Below, in pieces: positions 6,322 to 12,355 of a stretch of 12,355 bases of DNA. The notes below the pieces were generated by a model. The model was not told the DNA's origin, searched no databases, and saw only the letters and a list, made by a program, of their open reading frames with translations. Origin of the DNA: JBBUX01 sp037445775 (GTDB taxonomy: Bacteria > Actinomycetota > Coriobacteriia > Anaerosomatales > PHET01). The position numbers and the translations under genes are program-made. The stretch lies in contig JBBIJX010000048.1 of assembly GCA_037445775.1 (NCBI GenBank), positions 1-12,355 of the forward strand, in the 5' to 3' direction. How positions within the stretch are numbered: the first letter of the stretch is position 1; each line of letters begins with the position of its first letter.

Positions 6322-7279
6322 ACAGAAGCACGGGCGTCTCACCGGCTACGCGCTCGCACTCCTTGCGGCGGCATGCTGGGCGACCGGCGGCCTCACGGCG
6401 AAGTGGCTTTTCACGGGTGCGTCGGCGAACACCGCGTCGTGGCCCGTGCCTCCGCTCGGCATCTCGATCGAGCCGACCGAACTCGCCGCCGGACGGGCGC
6501 TCGCAGCGTTCGTGATCCTCGTCGCCTATTTGGCGTGGCGCCGGGACGGATCGCTGTCTGTGCGCGCCGCGGACCTGCCGTTCCTCGGCGTCTTTGGCGT
6601 GGTCGGGCTTGCCGGCGTGCACGTGACCTACTTCATGACCATCTCGCTGACGAACGTGGCGACGGCCATCCTGCTCGAGTATCTGGCTCCGATGATCGTG
6701 CTCGTTGCGAGCGTGCTCTTCTTGGGGCAGCGGCTCACCTGGACGCTTCCAGCGGGCGTGGCGCTCTCGGTGTCCGGGTGTGCGCTGGTCGTGGGTGCGG
6801 TTGGTGGTTCAGGGCTGGTGGTGACGCCAGCAGGCGTCGCATGGGGGCTCGCGTCGGCGGTGTTCTTCGCTGGTTACTCTCTGATGGGCAGCGTTGCGGT
6901 CAAGCGCTTCACGCCGTACACGACGCTGGCATACGGACTCGGATTCGCGGCGGCGTTCTGGCTTCTGGCGCTCGGACCAGCCCGTGTTCTGGGGGTCTTC
7001 GCCGACCCCGCCGTAGCGGCGTCTGTCGTGCTCATGGCCGTCGTCAGCACTATCGTCCCCTTCTCCGCGTTCCTGGCGGCCCTGAGACTCATTCCGCCTA
7101 CGAACGCGACGGTGACCTCGACGATCGAACCGGTTCTCGCGGGGATCGGCGCGTTCGCGCTCTTCGGTGAGGTTCTGACGTTCACCCAGGTCGCGGGTGG
7201 TGTGTCAGTGCTCGCGGCCATCGCGGTCGTGCAGCTGCCTCAACGTGAGCCAGTGCTCACGTTGCCGCCTCAGGAGTAG
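6314..7279 (+). CDS. EamA/DMT-family transporter
   Basis: A 321-residue integral membrane protein of the drug/metabolite transporter superfamily, with about ten hydrophobic helices arranged as two EamA repeats (about 9-150 and 165-305). Typical EamA landmarks are AAACWATGGL in helix 1, LLEYLAPMIVLVASVLFLGQRLT closing repeat one and TIEPVLAGIGAFALFGEVLT closing repeat two. Members export amino acids or other small metabolites; the substrate here is not predictable. The ATG at 6314 overlaps the CDF stop by eight bases, implying co-transcription with the CDF gene. An in-frame ATG at 6266 has a better ribosome site (GGAG, four bases before) but would overlap the CDF gene by 56 bases; either start is possible. 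The last codons contain the perfect inverted repeat at 7241-7264. Confidence 0.87.
   Translation: MPEQKHGRLTGYALALLAAACWATGGLTAKWLFTGASANTASWPVPPLGISIEPTELAAGRALAAFVILVAYLAWRRDGSLSVRAADLPFLGVFGVVGLAGVHVTYFMTISLTNVATAILLEYLAPMIVLVASVLFLGQRLTWTLPAGVALSVSGCALVVGAVGGSGLVVTPAGVAWGLASAVFFAGYSLMGSVAVKRFTPYTTLAYGLGFAAAFWLLALGPARVLGVFADPAVAASVVLMAVVSTIVPFSAFLAALRLIPPTNATVTSTIEPVLAGIGAFALFGEVLTFTQVAGGVSVLAAIAVVQLPQREPVLTLPPQE
7241..7264. repeat. Perfect 10-bp inverted repeat at the end of the eamA-type gene
   Basis: CAACGTGAGC (7241-7250), a 4-base centre (CAGT) and GCTCACGTTG (7255-7264) form a perfect 10-bp dyad. It lies in the last codons of the transporter, about 46 bases before the GG of the rpoN promoter element. 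No T-run follows (CCGCCTCAGG), which argues against an intrinsic terminator. It could be a binding site for a dimeric regulator acting on rpoN, or an RNA hairpin at the end of the transporter message. Confidence 0.5.
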
Positions 7280-7309
7280 GCGTCCAACGGTCGGTCTCCA
7301 GCCTCTTGG

Positions 7310-7325
7310 TGGTATGATTCTTGCA
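7310..7325 (+). promoter_or_regulatory. rpoN promoter region: overlapping extended -10 and sigma-54-like elements
   Basis: TGG-TATGAT (7310-7318) is a near-consensus extended -10 box with no obvious -35. The same bases also read TGGTATG-ATTC-TTGCA, matching the sigma-54 consensus at 10 of 12 positions with exact GG-N10-GC spacing (7311-7312 and 7323-7324). Transcription would start near 7325 or 7336 respectively, 30-45 bases before the rpoN start. The promoter location is well supported; which sigma factor uses it is open. Confidence 0.6.
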
Positions 7326-7367
7326 TGGGCGCGCGTCCCTCGATGCGCAACGTCGTGAGGGGGTGGG

Positions 7368-8765
7368 GTGTTGGAGCAGTCGCTTCGTCCGGAGATCCGG
7401 CAGAGCATCACCCTGTCACCCCAGGTCTATCAGGGGCTGAGCATCCTCGCGATGCCCGTCGCGGAACTTCAGAACCTCATCGAGGTCGAGATACTCGAGA
7501 ACCCGGTGCTCGAAGTAGACGAAACGGATCTCGAGCCAGTCGAGGGCGAGGAGTCGCTCGACGCGGCCGCCGAGGACGAGCGCTCATGGGATGAGTGGGT
7601 CGAGATGTATGAGGATCTCGACCAGATCGCCACGACCGCTCCGCGTGACCCGAACGCGGAGACCGCGAACACTGAGGAGTTCGTCGGCGGCGTTACGAGC
7701 TTCGACGACTACCTGCTCGACCAGCTCGCGCTGCTCGACGTCAGCGATGAGGTCGACCGCGCCGCGCAGGCAGTCATCGGCTCGCTTGACGAGGACGGTT
7801 TCTTCACCGGCTCACTCGATGAGGTCGCCCAGTTGGTCGACGTCGATTCCGGCGCCGCGCGTGAGGGGCTGCGCGCAGTGCAGCAGCTAGACCCTCCCGG
7901 CGTCGGGGCGCGCGACCTCACCGAAGCGCTCTGCCTGCAACTCGAGTTCCTAGGTCTCGATGAGCCGATCCTCATGCGCATCGCGCGCGAACACCTCGAC
8001 GACGTGGCAGCGAGTCACTACCGCAAGATCTCGCGTACGCTCAAAGTGGACGAGGCTGAGGTCAGGCGGCTCGTCGAGATTCTCAAGACCCTCAACCCTA
8101 GGCCGGCCGGTGCGTTCTCGCCCGGTCCGTCACCGGGCTACATCGTTCCCGACGTCACGTTGCGCAGGTTCGGCGACGAGTGGCTCATCATCCCGAACAA
8201 CGAAGCGCTTCCCACGCTGCGCGTCTCGCCTCGCTACCGCGCCATGCTCAAGAGCGGGTCGACCGCGGACGACGAGACCAAGCGCTACCTGAAGGACAAG
8301 ATCCGCTCGGCGGAGAGCTTCATCAAGAACGTGGACCGCCGCAGGGACACGGTGAGCCGTATCACGCAGATCATCCTAGAGACGCAGCGCGACTACTTCG
8401 AGGACGGCAGGGGGCCGCTTCGGCCGCTCCGCCTCGAGGACGTCGCTGTCGAGATCGGCGTGCACCTGTCGACGGTGTCGCGGGGGGTCACCGGCAAGTA
8501 CATGGCGACACCGTACGGGCTATTCGAGCTGAAGCACTTCTTCAGCGGCGGTTACCGGACCTCCACAGGGATGGATGTGGCCGCGACGAGCATCAAGCAG
8601 CGGCTTCGCGAGCTGGTGAAGGAGGAGGATCCCTCGAAGCCCCTTTCCGACCAGAAGCTTGCCGAACTGCTGTCAGCAGAGGGAGTCACCGTAGCGCGCC
8701 GAACGGTAGCGAAGTACCGCGACGAGCTGCGTATCGACCCGAGCTGGGCCCGACGGCACCGATGA
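7368..8765 (+). CDS. rpoN: RNA polymerase sigma-54 factor RpoN
   Basis: A 465-residue sigma-54. Region I is residues about 1-50 (LRPEIRQSITLSPQVYQGLSIL then LIEVEILENPVLE), the part that contacts activators and locks the closed complex. Region II, about 50-105, is strongly acidic (many E and D). The core-binding domain spans about 110-290, with PPGVGARDL and LNPRP landmarks. The -12 helix-turn-helix follows (DVAVEIGVHLSTVSRGVTGKY), and the RpoN box ARRTVAKYRD occupies 443-452, recognising the -24 GG. All parts are intact and the length is normal. The GTG at 7368 has GAGGGGG four bases before it; the TTG at 7371 is an alternative. Its stop overlaps the kinase ATG by four bases (ATGA), so sigma factor, kinase and activator form one operon. 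This differs from the usual proteobacterial lptB-rpoN-hpf arrangement. Confidence 0.97.
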   Translation: MLEQSLRPEIRQSITLSPQVYQGLSILAMPVAELQNLIEVEILENPVLEVDETDLEPVEGEESLDAAAEDERSWDEWVEMYEDLDQIATTAPRDPNAETANTEEFVGGVTSFDDYLLDQLALLDVSDEVDRAAQAVIGSLDEDGFFTGSLDEVAQLVDVDSGAAREGLRAVQQLDPPGVGARDLTEALCLQLEFLGLDEPILMRIAREHLDDVAASHYRKISRTLKVDEAEVRRLVEILKTLNPRPAGAFSPGPSPGYIVPDVTLRRFGDEWLIIPNNEALPTLRVSPRYRAMLKSGSTADDETKRYLKDKIRSAESFIKNVDRRRDTVSRITQIILETQRDYFEDGRGPLRPLRLEDVAVEIGVHLSTVSRGVTGKYMATPYGLFELKHFFSGGYRTSTGMDVAATSIKQRLRELVKEEDPSKPLSDQKLAELLSAEGVTVARRTVAKYRDELRIDPSWARRHR

Positions 8766-10294
8766 GTCCAGACCGCATTCGGAACCTGCGGCCCGCAGTC
8801 GACGTCGCGGCGATTGCGACGAACGACACGCGCGCTCGGTCGCGTGAGCTTCGTGCTCTCGCCATCTGCGTCGCGATGTTCGTCGTCATCACGGCGTTCG
8901 CTTTCGGTGTCTCCGACAGCCTGCGGACACTACCGCTTCATCGGTCCATCGGGCGGCTCTACGTGGTTCCTGTCTTGTACGCCGCATGGTCGTTCAAGAG
9001 GCGCGGCGGCCTGATCGCCGGCATCGCGGTATCCGTGCCGTACGTACTGCACGCGCACCATCTGCTCGACACGCAGTTGACCGCTGGTGCCGAGATATGG
9101 CTGGACGTCGCGTCGTTCGTCGCGCTCGGCCTGCTCATTGGGACGTTGCGAGACCTCGAGGGGCGGCGCACTGCGGATCTGCTCCAAGTCTCGACCCAGC
9201 TCGAAGAGGCCTATCGCAAACTTGAAGAGCGGGCGATCCAGCTCATCAATGTGCAGGATTATACGTCGTCGATTCTGCGATCGATCACGTCCGCCGTCAT
9301 CACCGTAGGACCCGATGGTTCGGTGGCAACGGCGAACCCGGCGGCCGAGCGCATGCTCGGGATGTCGGAGTTCGAAATGGTGCCCCGCAGCGTAGGTTCG
9401 CTTCTGCGGCACGATGACGGCCTCGCCGCGGATGTGATGAAGGTGCTCGAGGGCCGCCTGCCTCTTGCGTTGAGGGAGGCTACGGTCGTGACGCGGGGTG
9501 GTCGCGAACTGCACGTGCAGGCATCCACGTCGCGCATGCGCGCGGTGGGCGGCACGGTGCTCGGCGCCGTGGTCACGCTCGAAGACGTCTCCGATGTTCG
9601 AGCGCTCACGGACCAGTTGATCCGCGCCGATCGGCTCGCGGCGATGGGCGAACTCACAGCGGGGGTCGCCCACGAGGTCCGAAACCCGCTCGGCGTCATC
9701 CGTGCCAGCGTGCAGCTTCTCGAGGACGCCCAGTGCGACCCAGCGCGCATCCGGGAGGCGGCAGACGTGGTCAAGCAGGAGATCGACCGCCTCGACAGGG
9801 TCATCAAGGCGCTGCTCGATTTCGGCAGGCCCAGCAAGCCCACGCTGGTGCAGACCGATCTCGCCCAAGTCCTCGAGGATGTCACACTCTTCACGGCGCG
9901 CTTCGCAACACAGTCGAATGTGCGCATCAATCTCGATCCCATCCCGCAGCTGCGAGCGGTTCGTGGCGATCCCGACCAGCTTAAACAGGTGTTCCTGAAT
10001 CTCGTGACTAACGCGGTCCAGGCGATGCACGAGACAGGCGGCGCCATCCGGGTCACTGTCTCGGCGGACGAGGAATACGTGACGGTCGTGGTATCCGACA
10101 CGGGACCGGGTATCTCTCCTGAGGACTTGCCGAAGATCTTCGACCCATTCTTCACTAAACGGGCCGAAGGCACCGGTCTCGGCCTGACGATCGTCCACCG
10201 CATCATCGATGAGCATAACGGGCACATCGCGGTCGAGAGCTCAGACGCCGGTACGATCTTCACAGTCACCGTTCCGTTCGAGTACGAGGGGTAG
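8762..10294 (+). CDS. NtrB-like membrane PAS-domain sensor histidine kinase
   Basis: A 510-residue sensor kinase. An N-terminal membrane region has about four hydrophobic segments (about 30-50, 66-78, 82-102 and 111-128). A short coiled stretch (135-165), a PAS domain (about 166-275), a HisKA dimerisation domain and a HATPase domain follow. The phospho-acceptor is H304 in AHEVRNPLG. The N box has N413 and N417 (FLNLVTNAVQA), the G1 box is D446-TGPG, then come the F box DPFFTKR and the G2 GTGLGL. The HEVRNP signature and domain order are those of NtrB/AtoS/ZraS-type kinases that pair with NtrC activators. The ATG at 8762 overlaps the rpoN stop; the open frame continues upstream only as a shadow of rpoN. 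H97, H99 and H100 cluster in or near a membrane segment, so metal, heme or redox sensing is conceivable, but the signal is unknown. Confidence 0.94.
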   Translation: MSPDRIRNLRPAVDVAAIATNDTRARSRELRALAICVAMFVVITAFAFGVSDSLRTLPLHRSIGRLYVVPVLYAAWSFKRRGGLIAGIAVSVPYVLHAHHLLDTQLTAGAEIWLDVASFVALGLLIGTLRDLEGRRTADLLQVSTQLEEAYRKLEERAIQLINVQDYTSSILRSITSAVITVGPDGSVATANPAAERMLGMSEFEMVPRSVGSLLRHDDGLAADVMKVLEGRLPLALREATVVTRGGRELHVQASTSRMRAVGGTVLGAVVTLEDVSDVRALTDQLIRADRLAAMGELTAGVAHEVRNPLGVIRASVQLLEDAQCDPARIREAADVVKQEIDRLDRVIKALLDFGRPSKPTLVQTDLAQVLEDVTLFTARFATQSNVRINLDPIPQLRAVRGDPDQLKQVFLNLVTNAVQAMHETGGAIRVTVSADEEYVTVVVSDTGPGISPEDLPKIFDPFFTKRAEGTGLGLTIVHRIIDEHNGHIAVESSDAGTIFTVTVPFEYEG

Positions 10295-10306
10295 GAGCAC
10301 CGCGCC

Positions 10307-11656
<1,350 letters not shown>

Positions 11657-11661
11657 CGAGC

Positions 11662-11677
11662 TGGCACACTGATTGCA
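11662..11677 (+). promoter_or_regulatory. Sigma-54 (-24/-12) promoter of the zinc-ribbon/HMA/ccdA operon
   Basis: TGGCACA-CTGA-TTGCA matches the consensus TGGCACG-N4-TTGCW at 11 of 12 positions. The invariant GG (11663-11664) and GC (11675-11676) are exactly ten bases apart. It begins six bases after the NtrC-type gene's stop. Transcription would start near 11688, followed by AGGAG at 11705-11709 and the GTG at 11715, a compact leader of about 27 bases. The window also encodes sigma-54 and its activator. No competing -10/-35 pair is obvious here. Confidence 0.8.
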
Positions 11678-11714
11678 CCTTCGGGGGCACGTCAACCACG
11701 GCGTAGGAGCCAGC

Positions 11715-11915
11715 GTGACTCAGCGGACAGTCATCGACTACCTGCTCACGGCCATCTCGAGAGCCGCAGCTCCCGCCGCCGACACCTCTGCCGACGATCA
11801 CGGACTCACGGACGCGTGTGATGCATGCGGCCACCGCATTCGCTCGGACTGGCGTCTGTGCCCGCACTGCGGCACACTCAGAGGCGGGCCGGAAGAACTC
11901 GTCTCAGACGGCTGA
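11715..11915 (+). CDS. Small zinc-ribbon protein
   Basis: A 66-residue protein with a short amphipathic N-terminal helix (TVIDYLLTAISRAA), a linker rich in Ala and Asp, and a zinc ribbon at 35-53: C35-x2-C38 and C49-x2-C52 (CDACGHRI...LCPHCG), the pattern of a rubredoxin-like or double-zinc-ribbon knuckle that binds one Zn ion. No enzymatic motif or membrane segment is visible; the role is unknown, perhaps a scaffold or metal/redox sensor. The GTG at 11715 has an ideal AGGAG five bases before it; the frame also opens at TTG 11673, but that codon lies inside the sigma-54 promoter and would be upstream of the transcript start. It is the first gene of the proposed sigma-54 operon, with the HMA gene ten bases downstream. 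Confidence 0.72.
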   Translation: MTQRTVIDYLLTAISRAAAPAADTSADDHGLTDACDACGHRIRSDWRLCPHCGTLRGGPEELVSDG

Positions 11916-11925
11916 GGGGATTGAC

Positions 11926-12150
11926 ATGGCTGAGTCAACTGCGGCGTTCGACACCACAGGTATGCACTGCTCGTCGTGCGCGATGCTAATCGACATGACG
12001 CTCGCCGACGTTGACGGCGTGGTCTCGAGTGCGAGTGACCCCGCGGGTGGTCGCACCGTGGTGGTTTTCGACGACGACGTCGTCGACGTCGCCGCTATCG
12101 TGCAGACGATTCGGTCCGTCGGCTATGAAGCCGAGCTGGCGCGTGACTGA
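11926..12150 (+). CDS. Free-standing heavy-metal-associated (HMA) domain protein
   Basis: A 74-residue single HMA domain of the CopZ/MerP type, with the metal-binding GMHCSSC motif (C15 and C18) and a beta-alpha-beta-beta-alpha-beta pattern ending in the typical SVGYEAEL strand. Such proteins bind Cu(I) or other soft metals and pass them to P-type ATPases or other HMA domains. No signal peptide is visible, so it should be cytosolic. The ATG at 11926 has GAGGGGA five bases before it. It lies between the zinc-ribbon gene and ccdA with gaps of 10 and 14 bases, so the three are co-transcribed. HMA domains next to or fused with CcdA/DsbD-like membrane proteins are known and suggest metal or thiol transfer across the membrane. 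Confidence 0.9.
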   Translation: MAESTAAFDTTGMHCSSCAMLIDMTLADVDGVVSSASDPAGGRTVVVFDDDVVDVAAIVQTIRSVGYEAELARD

Positions 12151-12164
12151 GCCGGGGGCCGTGC

Positions 12165-12355
12165 GTGTCTGATATCGCGGCCCTGGCCATCGCGTTCGCG
12201 GCAGGCGTGCTGTCGTTCGTCTCACCGTGCGTGCTGCCGCTCGTCCCGGCATACCTCTCGTGGATGACCGGCCTCACCGTCGCTGAGATCAGCGAAAGTA
12301 CGAGGCGCGCTCGGGTGATCGGACCCGCGACCCTCTTCGTGCTCGGGTTCTCGAC
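12165..12355 (+). CDS. ccdA: CcdA-type cytochrome c biogenesis / thiol-disulfide carrier membrane protein (3' truncated)
   Basis: The first 63 codons of a protein that runs past the window end. Residues about 4-32 form the first membrane helix with the strongly conserved PCVLPLVPAYLS motif; C22 is the first of the two redox cysteines of CcdA. A second hydrophobic helix begins near residue 52 (VIGPATLFVLGFS). CcdA passes electrons from cytosolic thioredoxin across the membrane to reduce extracytoplasmic thiols, for example apocytochrome c or thioredoxin-like TlpA/ResA partners. The GTG at 12165 has GGGGG six bases before it; the out-of-frame GTG at 12161 meets a stop after three codons. A relative with a copper or mercury role remains possible until the rest is seen. 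Confidence 0.88.
   Translation, partial: MSDIAALAIAFAAGVLSFVSPCVLPLVPAYLSWMTGLTVAEISESTRRARVIGPATLFVLGFS

Noticed and set aside
8180..8761. An N-terminal extension of the kinase frame over the end of rpoN
   Set aside because: It overlaps the rpoN C-terminal domain in another frame; the extension is Arg/Ala-rich noise and the ATGA overlap at 8762 is a natural start.
8930..10225. A 431-codon open frame on the minus strand opposite the kinase gene
   Set aside because: Rich in Arg, His and Asp with no motif; it is the complementary reading of kinase codons.
12070..12090. GAC/GTC-rich palindromic run in the HMA gene
   Set aside because: It is explained by the Asp-Asp-Asp-Val-Val-Asp codons of the domain in GC-rich DNA; there is no sign of a regulatory role.

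Overview
The window is a gene-dense, high-GC stretch (roughly 64% GC by eye). It holds eleven complete genes and a truncated gene at each end. There are no RNA genes, insertion sequences or CRISPR arrays that I can see, and no gene-free stretch reaches 300 bases; the longest, about 190 bases, lies upstream of the PHP gene. Base composition, GTG starts and TGG-type extended -10 boxes are compatible with a high-GC anaerobe such as a Coriobacteriia-like actinomycete. No marker gene here fixes the taxon, so that is inference only.

Layout. (1) Bases 1-2706, + strand: the tail of an unrecognised protein, a cobalamin-binding radical SAM enzyme and a class I aminotransferase. All are translationally coupled by 4-base overlaps, so this is one operon. 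(2) 2895-3629, +: a PHP-type metal phosphoesterase with its own upstream region. (3) 3659-5292, - strand: a CsoR/CstR-family sensor followed by a membrane-anchored ferrochelatase-like protein. (4) 5377-7279, +: a cation diffusion facilitator and an EamA/DMT exporter. These diverge from the CsoR-family gene across a C-tract/G-tract palindrome that looks like its operator. (5) 7368-11656, +: rpoN (sigma-54), an NtrB-like membrane PAS histidine kinase and an NtrC-type activator with an intact GAFTGA loop, in one tight operon. (6) 11715 to the window end, +: a 66-residue zinc-ribbon protein, a free-standing heavy-metal-associated (HMA) domain and ccdA (cut by the window end).

How it fits together. 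Region 5 is a self-contained sigma-54 circuit: sensor, activator and sigma factor. Immediately after the activator's stop codon lies a near-perfect sigma-54 promoter (GG-N10-GC, TGGCAC...TTGCA), correctly placed to drive region 6. The sequence therefore suggests that the circuit controls a small metal/thiol-handling operon with a CcdA-type electron carrier, plausibly for cytochrome c maturation, disulfide reduction or metal trafficking. A second sigma-54-like element, overlapping an extended -10 box, sits in front of rpoN, and a third lies upstream of the PHP gene. A perfect 10-bp inverted repeat at the end of the eamA gene lies roughly 75-85 bases before the expected rpoN transcript start and could be a regulator site. 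I consider this rpoN/kinase/NtrC-to-zinc-ribbon/HMA/CcdA link the most interesting part of the window.
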